A stretch of DNA of 64,000 nt from Pseudoalteromonas sp. XMcav2-N (GTDB lineage Bacteria; Pseudomonadota; Gammaproteobacteria; Enterobacterales; Alteromonadaceae), in the NCBI RefSeq assembly GCF_024124545.1, contig NZ_JAMXSF010000002.1, positions 124,001 to 188,000 on the forward strand, in the 5' to 3' direction. The notes beneath the pieces are model-generated. The model saw only the letters and a list, made by a program, of their open reading frames with translations, ran no database searches and was not told the DNA's origin. Below, one piece after another: positions 45,860 to 53,132 of the stretch (positions within the stretch are counted from its first letter, which is position 1; the number at the start of each line of letters is the position of its first letter). A program made the translations under genes and the position numbers.

Positions 45860-46240
45860 ATGAAATTAAAATTAAACAAAGACATGTAATACCAATTTGC
45901 TTAATTAAGTGTTCTATTTTGAGGCGAGAAAATATGGTCGATAACACCGCTCCCGCGTCCTGCTATCGCTGAGGCACCTACATCCCTATAGGCGAGGCAA
46001 AAATTTTGCTATTTAGTTGTTCTAAATGAGAAATTTTTAACGCCGTTAGCGTCATATTTGCTCCTTAAAATTGAACAGGTATTAAGTGAAATTGGTATAA
46101 AGCAGCTGTCGAACGAGGCAAAAGGACTGGACGCAGCATTGACGCCCCAAGTGGGTGGTGCGGCACCACCACCAAGCCATTTTTGTGTCACCGATGGTCA
46201 GTGTAACACCCACACATTTGTGACTTTTTACTGCCACTGA
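45860..46240 (+). pseudogene. Leader-type peptide 3, split by a MITE insertion
   Basis: AAGGAAAAG precedes an ATG at 45860 reading MKLKLNKDM, then a TAA at 45887 that belongs to an inserted element. After the element, from 46097, the frame reads IKQLSNEAKGLDAALTPQVGG and continues to a Cys-containing end (FCVT, QCNT, YCH) and a stop at 46238-46240. Joined as codons 1-9 plus Ile onward, it aligns without gaps to the leaders at 4427 and 27485. Collapsing the TAA duplication leaves the joint one base out of frame, so the gene also lost a base before or after insertion. Confidence 0.78.
45890..46097 (+). mobile_element. MITE-like element, copy C (208 bp)
   Basis: Ends are TACCAATTT and AAATTGGTA (perfect 9-bp inverted repeat), flanked by TAA at 45887-45889 and 46098-46100. 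The interior matches copies A and B (for example GAGGCGAGAAAA near the left, GTCATATTTGCTCCTT near the right). It encodes no transposase, so a full-length element elsewhere must mobilise it. It interrupts the peptide gene. Confidence 0.85.
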
Positions 46241-46251
46241 CAGGCGTTGTC

Positions 46252-46275
46252 TGACCCCGCCTGTCGGGGTCATTT
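46252..46275 (+). terminator. Terminator after broken peptide gene 3
   Basis: TGACCCCG and CGGGGTCA form a perfect 8-bp stem with a CCTGT loop and a following TTT, 11 bases after the peptide stop. Confidence 0.75.
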
Positions 46276-46295
46276 ACACCAGCTCACAACTGATG

Positions 46296-47411
46296 TTATT
46301 GGCATATCTCAGGCGCCTGATAGCTTAGTCCCATTAAGTCAAAATAATTCTGACCTAGTGCAATATGGCGAAACGCCTCATCGCTGAGGTACTGATTGAT
46401 ACGACTGTTGATCTCGACTTCACGTAAATAATCCCGGTACTTGTAACCTTTTGCTGCAACAAAATCACTGCCCGGCAGAATACGTGTGGCATAGCGATTA
46501 AAAAACGCCACATACTGGGATCTTATTGTCGCATGACGAAAATAAGCCTCATATAAAACGCGCCAGGAAATGTCCAGCATCAAGTTTGGATATGCGTCCA
46601 GCAAGCGGGACAGGATCTCAATGTGTTGTTGCGGATCCATCCTGGTTTGCTCCCTCGACAATCCCATATGAACCCAAACAATCGGGTTATCCGGATACTG
46701 AGCCAGTACAGATTCCATTAGATGTAAGTATTTGGTTGGCTCAGTATCAGAGCCAATGTCAGCATGTATTGACAAAGGCATGGGCGGGCGACCCTGATCA
46801 GGGGCACGTAGCCTGGCCATGAAAGGTGCCCAGTCTTTAATACGTTCTACAGGAGTTGCCTGATGAGAATGGTCAAACAATGCCTGTTTCACTAAGTTGA
46901 CCTCTCCCATCCAGCCAAATGCGGGCCCAAATTCCTCATCAAGCAATACCATTTGCTGCACTATGTGATGCGGTTTACTCAGATCAGGAAAACTCATAGA
47001 CAAAGTCAGATGAGTCTCTGTGGTTGGGTGGAGCAGCGCGTTCGACGCGTTAATCACGTCATTTCTAATCGTTGGCTTAATTTCACCGGTTGGGCAGCTC
47101 GAAAAGCGCTGACAACCACTTTGGGCGCTAAACATTTGCCCAATGCCAAACGCATTGACGAATAACACGCCTGCGCTTTGAAAGTAACCAACAAGCTCTG
47201 TATAGGGCACGGCCTCCCCCCCAAACGGGCGGAAGTGCACATGGGCGTCGACCACAAATGTGTAAGGCTGGGTTGTTCTGTCATAGCATGCTTGTGAAGA
47301 GCTGATTTCAAACTGTTCCAGCTTGCGTCCAGCGCCCGGGGACTGACAGGCTGATGTTAATAATGACGCCATAGCCACCAAACACACTGCGCACGACCTC
47401 TTTATCCTCAC
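46296..47411 (-). CDS. Amidohydrolase-fold lipoprotein
   Basis: 371 residues from a GTG at 47411 that has GGAG at 7 bases and begins a lipoprotein signal ending LLTSAC. A start at 47471 is less likely. VVDAHVHFRPFGG carries the HxH metal pair of the amidohydrolase-2 barrel; later elements are 'LSIHADIGSD', 'PIVWVHMGLSR' and 'ILPGSDFVAAKGY' with the final Asp. The family includes decarboxylases and hydrolases that use one zinc. An envelope-anchored form is unusual but not unknown. Substrate unknown. Confidence 0.78.
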   Translation of the reverse strand: MRIKRSCAVCLVAMASLLTSACQSPGAGRKLEQFEISSSQACYDRTTQPYTFVVDAHVHFRPFGGEAVPYTELVGYFQSAGVLFVNAFGIGQMFSAQSGCQRFSSCPTGEIKPTIRNDVINASNALLHPTTETHLTLSMSFPDLSKPHHIVQQMVLLDEEFGPAFGWMGEVNLVKQALFDHSHQATPVERIKDWAPFMARLRAPDQGRPPMPLSIHADIGSDTEPTKYLHLMESVLAQYPDNPIVWVHMGLSREQTRMDPQQHIEILSRLLDAYPNLMLDISWRVLYEAYFRHATIRSQYVAFFNRYATRILPGSDFVAAKGYKYRDYLREVEINSRINQYLSDEAFRHIALGQNYFDLMGLSYQAPEICQ

Positions 47412-47581
47412 TGTAATTCTCCTTTGGGAGTCTGGGAGTGGTAATTCCGGACTGACCGTCCGATTTTGCAATAGTATCCGACGTTAAATATATAACCTTT
47501 TGTTATTATTATACAATTTTTATGGACCAATCTTTGCTGTAGACTAGATCCTGATCACTGACCATTCAATGGATATCCGCT

Positions 47582-49993
47582 ATGCCACAGTGCTACCGTG
47601 ACTTTATCTGGTATACCTGTTTACAACCGGCACTCATGCAACTGCGCCAGCAACCTCGCTGGGCTTTAAGTATGCTCGTCTTACTGACGCTGACACTCAG
47701 CGCCGTGTTGTGTGTTGCAGCGCTGCTTTACCACATCTGGTTTAAGCCCCTGCCCTACCCACAACCCAACGCGATTTACCAGCTTGAGCATCAACGCCAG
47801 GGCTCAGCCGCCGAACTCCACGATAATGGCTGGCCTTACCCTGCAGCATCTCAGTTACTCACCACAAGGCGTCTTTCACAAGAGAACGCATTGCAAGCAG
47901 ATCCGCTTTTGGCTTTTCACTATGGTGAAGAAGTACCACTGGCGTCAGTATATACAGAAAAAATAAAAACAGCGTATCTCAGTGGTGACTGGCAAGCCAT
48001 GCTGGGCGTTGAGTTTATACACGGCCAGGGGGATCACTTTGTGGTGTCACCTGAAGAGCAACCAGCGGGGGCAGTGATCAGCTTTGCGTTGTGGCAGGAG
48101 GTCTTTGGTGGCACATCAGATATCTTACAGCAACACATCAATATTAATGGCGTAATTCACCCCATTCGCGGCGTAGTCAGTCAAAATTATCAACCGCCCG
48201 AGCTATTCAAAGCGGGCTGGCAACCACAACTGTGGCTCCCCTGGCGCTATAATAACTCCGAATATAAAGGGTACTGGCAAAGCCCCGACCCAAATATCCG
48301 GGTTCTGATCAACTCTGATGACACGCAAAATGCGCTCACGCACCTGCAAAGTGTAGTGAATGAAACCGCTTCTCGTCATGCTCCCCCGCAAATAGCAGAT
48401 TGGCGAACGCAACTCACAGCGCAGACCTTAACCCGGGCACTGCGCGGCGACCACCCCATCATACTGATTGTATTTGCCTGTACACTCGCCCTGCTGCTGC
48501 TGGCAAGCCTGAATCTGGCTCAGTTATTTTTGCTCCAGTTACTGCAAAGCCGCCACCAGTTGGCAGTACGCAGCGCCGTTGGTGCAAAGTACGGCACTAT
48601 TCGCAATACCTTGCTGTGCCAGTTAATTTTGTTGATTGTACCTGCGATTATACTCTCTCTTTGGCTAACGACTCTGGTCCTTACTCTCAGTGCTGCCTGG
48701 CTATCACAATTTATTTATCAGAGTGAATACCTGACACTTACCTTACCTGTTGTGCTACTGGCCTGTGTATTAGGCGGCGCAATTCTGGGCTTATTCATGC
48801 TGCTGAGTCGGGCCCATTGCCAACCCGCGAATCTGTTAAACAGCCTGAAACGCAGCGGTAAAGGCCAGGCTCAGCAACTGTCACAGGCGACCATAAGGCG
48901 CTTTGTTGCCTCGCAAGTATTGCTGGTGTCATTGACCTTATTGGCTTGCTCTCAGCTTGTCTGGGACAGCCTTAAACAGCTAACTCATCCCCTGGGCTTC
49001 GACGCAAGCCAGGTTTATGAACTGGAATTTAGTGTCGCCACACTGGACTGGCAAGGCTGGTCAGCCTACGCCCCCATGGCCAAAGCCTTTAAGCAGACAC
49101 TGCTGCAAGAGCCGGGCGTGTTATCAGTCAGCTTCGCCCGTTCGCCACTTAAAGATGGCTTTCAGTTTAAAATCACCGCGCCGTGGCAAGATGCCAGCTA
49201 CCTGCCCTTTCACCGCAACGTCGACCAGGATTACTTTGAGGTTCTGGATCAGCACCTTGTCGCCGGGCGTACATTCACCCGAGAGGACATTGAGGATGAA
49301 AACCCTGTGGTGATCATCAATCAAACATTCGCTCACCAGCTAGGTGGCGAAGTCATTGGCAAAACCGTTAATATTGATGGGGCGAATGCCCTGCGGATCA
49401 TCGCAGTTATCGACGATTTGCAGCTACCTGGTAAGCCTATCTCGCCACCACGCTTTTACCTGCCCAATTACGGCAGCGCCACATATATGCTGGTCAAAGT
49501 GACGCCCGGACTTTCATTAAGCAAAACGCAACTCAATACGCTGTTGCAACAACAACACCCACAGTTTGTGCTGACACAATGGCGTGCGCTGGAAGATGAA
49601 ATAACACACGCACATCAGTATCGGCGCATCACATCGCTGTTACTGATGTTTATCAATGCGCTGATCCTCATCATCACAGCTTATGGCGTCTACAGCTTGC
49701 AAAGTTACGCCGCATACCTGCAGCAGGGCGTTGTCAAAGTACATCTCATGCTGGGTGCCAAACGTCGTCAGGTACTTGTCGCGCGGCTTTACGCTTTTCT
49801 GCAACCGGCACTGCTTAGTGTTTTGCTTGCGGGGATCATCCTTGCATTTGCATGGCCCTGGCTGAACACCTTGATGGCGTTTTCACCTGACCTTATGCTG
49901 GTTGCGATTAGCTTCTGTAGCGTAATTGCTACCTTAATCGCTATCAGCCTGGTCACAGCCAGGCAATATGTGCCTGTAAAGCGATTAGTTTAA
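47582..49993 (+). CDS. FtsX/MacB-type ABC transporter permease
   Basis: 803 residues in two halves, each with an FtsX-like permease pattern: an early span at ~28-50, a large periplasmic part, then three spans at ~300-420 with 'HQLAVRSAVGAKYGTIRNTLL', and again spans at ~685-790 with 'VVKVHLMLGAKRRQVLVARL'. Repeated FtsX permeases of this kind export peptides, lipids or drugs together with a MacB-type ATPase. No ATPase gene is adjacent in the window, so the partner must be elsewhere. A strong bidirectional terminator follows. Confidence 0.87.
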   Translation: MPQCYRDFIWYTCLQPALMQLRQQPRWALSMLVLLTLTLSAVLCVAALLYHIWFKPLPYPQPNAIYQLEHQRQGSAAELHDNGWPYPAASQLLTTRRLSQENALQADPLLAFHYGEEVPLASVYTEKIKTAYLSGDWQAMLGVEFIHGQGDHFVVSPEEQPAGAVISFALWQEVFGGTSDILQQHININGVIHPIRGVVSQNYQPPELFKAGWQPQLWLPWRYNNSEYKGYWQSPDPNIRVLINSDDTQNALTHLQSVVNETASRHAPPQIADWRTQLTAQTLTRALRGDHPIILIVFACTLALLLLASLNLAQLFLLQLLQSRHQLAVRSAVGAKYGTIRNTLLCQLILLIVPAIILSLWLTTLVLTLSAAWLSQFIYQSEYLTLTLPVVLLACVLGGAILGLFMLLSRAHCQPANLLNSLKRSGKGQAQQLSQATIRRFVASQVLLVSLTLLACSQLVWDSLKQLTHPLGFDASQVYELEFSVATLDWQGWSAYAPMAKAFKQTLLQEPGVLSVSFARSPLKDGFQFKITAPWQDASYLPFHRNVDQDYFEVLDQHLVAGRTFTREDIEDENPVVIINQTFAHQLGGEVIGKTVNIDGANALRIIAVIDDLQLPGKPISPPRFYLPNYGSATYMLVKVTPGLSLSKTQLNTLLQQQHPQFVLTQWRALEDEITHAHQYRRITSLLLMFINALILIITAYGVYSLQSYAAYLQQGVVKVHLMLGAKRRQVLVARLYAFLQPALLSVLLAGIILAFAWPWLNTLMAFSPDLMLVAISFCSVIATLIAISLVTARQYVPVKRLV

Positions 49994-50000
49994 AGATGTA

Positions 50001-50024
50001 AAGGGGGTTGCCACCCCCTTTTTT
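50001..50024. terminator. Bidirectional terminator between permease and MATE genes
   Basis: AAGGGGGT pairs with ACCCCCTT around TGCC, followed by TTTT on the plus side. It overlaps the end of the convergent MATE gene by 2 bp. Confidence 0.88.
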
Positions 50025-51423
50025 AATGCAGGCTTTGGTTGAGAACCCTGCCATGTCGCAACCGTGATACATCGCGCCACAATATAGGTGCAACGATCAA
50101 AGTCAGGACCAGATTAGACACAGGTACGGACAGCCACACCCCGTCAACACCCAAATACTCAGGCAAAAAGAACAAAAAAGGCACCTGAATGGCCATGTTA
50201 CCCAGCGAGATCAATAAAGACTTCGCCCCCTGATCCAACGCCACATAATACATCGCCGCGAGGAATATAAACCCGTCCAGAAAAACCATAGAAAGGTGCA
50301 GGCGGGCGCCTTTTTGCGCCTCATTAAGTAATGCACTCTCCTGAGAAAAAAGCGACACAATGAATTCCGGGAACAAATTCAGACACAACACGATAACAAG
50401 CCCAACCGACAGACTAACCTGACAAGCCAATTTCAATGTCGCACTGATCTTCTCTATCTGTTTTGCTCCGTAATAGTAACTGATCGGCGGTTGCATCCCA
50501 CTGGCAACTCCCTCAGCAAAAAAGTAATAAATCACACCAATGTAGCCAATCAGCGCGAATGTCGCGACGTGCAGAGGCTCACCATACATCAGTAACTGCT
50601 TATTGTGCAGCGCGGTGATAAAGGCAAAGTAAAGGAACATCACAAGCCCGGAGGCCCCCTGCACCAGAGTCCGTCCCGCCAGGTTAAGAGAAAACCTCAG
50701 ACTGGCTGCCGTCAGCTTAACACCCGCTTTTGCTGAACAGAAATAACTCAGAGCCAGCACAGCAACCAGAGACTGTGATACCACACTTGCCCAGGCGGCA
50801 CCGGCAAGCTGCCACTGCAACAGCACGATAAAAACGTAATCCAGAACAATATTAGTGACTGCGCCAAAGATCAGTAGGCGCGTGGCGACTCCCGGACTGC
50901 CATCATTGCGAATGAGCATAGGCAAAGCGCCTGCAGCCATGGTTGCCACAGCCCCCCAGCCAAATACCGACAGATAGCTGTGCCCAAACCTGAGCACATC
51001 ACCACTGGCGCCCTGTAGATCCAACAATAAGGTGCCGCTGGCATACAGCGCCAGACTCGTGGATGCAGCCAGTATCAGCAGTAACCAAACACTGGTCGTC
51101 AGCACAGCTTGCGCCTGTGCGGCGTCTTTCGCACCGCGAAACATAGACAACAAGCTCCCCGCACCAATCCCGACCAGTGTTCCCAACCCCGCAATCAATC
51201 CCACCACAGGCCAGGCGATATTAACGGCTGCAAGTCCATCAGACCCGATAAAGTGGCCCACAAAAACGCCATCCACAACCTGATATAAGCCATTTACCAT
51301 CATGGCCGCAATGGCTGGGATCGTGTAACGCCAGAATGTTTTGGCAACCGACTCGTTGTGTGGTTCAGTGGACCTTTCTTGATTTTGACCGAGCATTGGC
51401 AGCTCAGTATCGTGTGTTTGCAT
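50023..51423 (-). CDS. MATE family efflux transporter
   Basis: 466 residues with 12 predicted spans. The family pattern is seen in 'TIPAIAAMMVNGLYQVVDGVFVGHFIGSDGLAAVNIAWP' and in the second half 'LVQGASGLVMFLYFAFITALHN'. It exports cationic compounds in exchange for H+ or Na+. I chose the ATG at 51423, preceded by GGGGA; a GTG four codons earlier is possible. A LysR regulator is divergent, with a dyad between them. Confidence 0.92.
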   Translation of the reverse strand: MQTHDTELPMLGQNQERSTEPHNESVAKTFWRYTIPAIAAMMVNGLYQVVDGVFVGHFIGSDGLAAVNIAWPVVGLIAGLGTLVGIGAGSLLSMFRGAKDAAQAQAVLTTSVWLLLILAASTSLALYASGTLLLDLQGASGDVLRFGHSYLSVFGWGAVATMAAGALPMLIRNDGSPGVATRLLIFGAVTNIVLDYVFIVLLQWQLAGAAWASVVSQSLVAVLALSYFCSAKAGVKLTAASLRFSLNLAGRTLVQGASGLVMFLYFAFITALHNKQLLMYGEPLHVATFALIGYIGVIYYFFAEGVASGMQPPISYYYGAKQIEKISATLKLACQVSLSVGLVIVLCLNLFPEFIVSLFSQESALLNEAQKGARLHLSMVFLDGFIFLAAMYYVALDQGAKSLLISLGNMAIQVPFLFFLPEYLGVDGVWLSVPVSNLVLTLIVAPILWRDVSRLRHGRVLNQSLH

Positions 51424-51490
51424 AAAATTCCCCACTCACTGCGAATACCCGCTATTATGCTTGTTTACCGGATGATTTAAAGTTAGTTAC

Positions 51491-51507
51491 TATCCGCTTT
51501 TCGGATA
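51491..51507. promoter_or_regulatory. LysR-type dyad between MATE and its regulator
   Basis: TATCCG-CTTTT-CGGATA is a perfect 6+5+6 inverted repeat with T-N11-A spacing, the usual LysR box form, 13 bases before the LysR ATG and about 70 before the MATE start. Confidence 0.6.
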
Positions 51508-51520
51508 CTTTGGAGCCCCT

Positions 51521-52396
51521 ATGCACTGGACCCTCGACCAGCTGGAAGCCTTTGTCACAGCCGTCAGAACCGGTTCTTTTTCTGCCGCGGCCCGGAAACT
51601 GGGTAAAGCACAATCACGCATCAGCACCGCCATTGCCAATCTAGAAACCGATCTGGGCTTTGAGTTGTTCGACCGCTCTTCGCGGTTGCCGGTGTTAAAT
51701 GCCGCCGGACATGACTTGTTTGCAGAAGCGGAAGCCGTGCTGATGCAATGTCAAAGATTGCAGTCCAGGGCATTGTCAATGAGCTGCGGAGAAGAAGTCT
51801 CTCTGACCGTTGCCATGGATGAAGCCGTACCTGTCAATGCATTCGAAACAATGTTTGAGCGGTTGTCACATCAGTTTCCCCTGCTAAAACTCTCGATATT
51901 AAACGGCTCGCAGGATGATATTGCCGGATGGGTCGAAGAACAAAAAGCTGATCTGGGGATTTTATTTCATCAAAAGCCCCTCTCACAAAACCTGGACTTT
52001 ACTCCGCTAGGGAGCTTTGAGCAGAGATTGATCGTGGCACCCACTCACCCTCTGGCCTCCTGCCCATGCCCGACAGTAGAACAGCTGAACCAGCACCGAC
52101 AGCTGGTCATCCGCGACCGCATTGGCAACAACCAGTCTCAGGCTATCTCCTCGCATCACTGGCACATCGACAGTTATTACTACATAGTAGGCTTGGTGCT
52201 AAGAGGCGTTGGCTGGGCGATGGTGCCTGAGCATGTGGTTAAGTCACACTGGTTTAATGAAGCTGTCATCACTTTGTCAACGCGCAATATTCCCGGTTCT
52301 TTGACAGTAGATATGGGCCTGGTCAGGCGCAGAGACAAAGCTAAAGGCCCGGTTATTCACTGGCTGTACGACACAACGCTGTCAATGATGTCCTAA
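51521..52396 (+). CDS. LysR family regulator, divergent from MATE
   Basis: 291 residues. The helix-turn-helix lies at ~1-60 ('LEAFVTAVRTGSFSAAARKLGKAQSRISTAI'), and the effector domain follows ('VSLTVAMDEAVPVNAFETMFERL'). The layout and the dyad in the shared promoter region suggest that it controls the exporter and itself. Its last 4 bp overlap the convergent DJ-1 gene. Confidence 0.92.
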   Translation: MHWTLDQLEAFVTAVRTGSFSAAARKLGKAQSRISTAIANLETDLGFELFDRSSRLPVLNAAGHDLFAEAEAVLMQCQRLQSRALSMSCGEEVSLTVAMDEAVPVNAFETMFERLSHQFPLLKLSILNGSQDDIAGWVEEQKADLGILFHQKPLSQNLDFTPLGSFEQRLIVAPTHPLASCPCPTVEQLNQHRQLVIRDRIGNNQSQAISSHHWHIDSYYYIVGLVLRGVGWAMVPEHVVKSHWFNEAVITLSTRNIPGSLTVDMGLVRRRDKAKGPVIHWLYDTTLSMMS

Positions 52397-52962
52397 AGCC
52401 AGTTGTAATCCATCTGCCGGGCGGTTTTCTCCGCCAGTTTCTTGCCAAAATGCAGCTTGACCAGCTCAAGGCTCATATCTATTCCGGCCGAGATCCCAGC
52501 AGAGCTGGTAAAATTCTGATCCATAACAAACCGCGTATCCTTCAGTACTTTCAGGTGTGGGTACTGTGTTTGCAACAGATCCACATCATCCCAATGTGTG
52601 GTCACAGACTTACCATCAATCAGCCCAGCTTCGGCAAACAAAAACACCCCGGTACAAATGGATGCACATCGTCGCGTGTGGGTCGCGGTTTCAGCCAGCC
52701 AGGCCAACACAGACGTGTTGTTGATAACATGCTGATGTTGCCCACCAGCAACAACCAATAAATCAAATCGGGGGTGACCATGAATACTGTAATGCGGGTT
52801 TACAGACAGACCACCACGGCAGCTGACCGGCGCATGACTGGGTGCAATAAGGCTAATGTTTACGGGCTCGTCGATAAAACGCGCAGCCGTACTGAACACT
52901 TCAAATGGGCCGCTAAAGTCTAGCACTTCAACGCCATCGTAAATAAAAATACCGATTTCCAT
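52393..52962 (-). CDS. DJ-1/PfpI family protein (isonitrile hydratase-like)
   Basis: 189 residues. It begins MEIGIFIYDGVEVLDFSGPFEVFS, as in the isonitrile hydratase (InhA)/AraC-N branch of the DJ-1 family. C103 in ASICTGVFLFAEAGLIDGK is the nucleophile-elbow cysteine, and 'TTHWDDVDLLQTQYP' is conserved in the branch. It may hydrate isonitriles or glyoxals; the substrate is not certain. It overlaps the LysR gene tail to tail by 4 bp. Confidence 0.85.
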   Translation of the reverse strand: MEIGIFIYDGVEVLDFSGPFEVFSTAARFIDEPVNISLIAPSHAPVSCRGGLSVNPHYSIHGHPRFDLLVVAGGQHQHVINNTSVLAWLAETATHTRRCASICTGVFLFAEAGLIDGKSVTTHWDDVDLLQTQYPHLKVLKDTRFVMDQNFTSSAGISAGIDMSLELVKLHFGKKLAEKTARQMDYNWL

Positions 52963-53132
52963 TGAATGATCCAGAATAAGGAAGTTTTTGAGCTCTCATA
53001 GTGTAGCGCAGATCTTAGCCATTCATATCTTTTTACACTTTGATTTTGGCGATTAATCGAATCCTGATTGCACTTTCATGAAAGAGTCTTTTAGTATGCT
53101 GACACTAAAATACCGACAAGCGAAATCCAACT

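Noticed and set aside
46058..46240. 60-residue protein starting inside the MITE and running through the peptide 3 core
   Set aside because: The TTG start lies in the inserted element without a ribosome site; the peptide part is better explained as the 3' half of the split gene.
47582..49993. Permease as dedicated exporter of the small peptides
   Set aside because: It lies 1.3 kb from the broken peptide gene with an amidohydrolase on the opposite strand between them, has no ATPase or peptidase partner, and the other peptides have no such neighbour. Not enough to link them.
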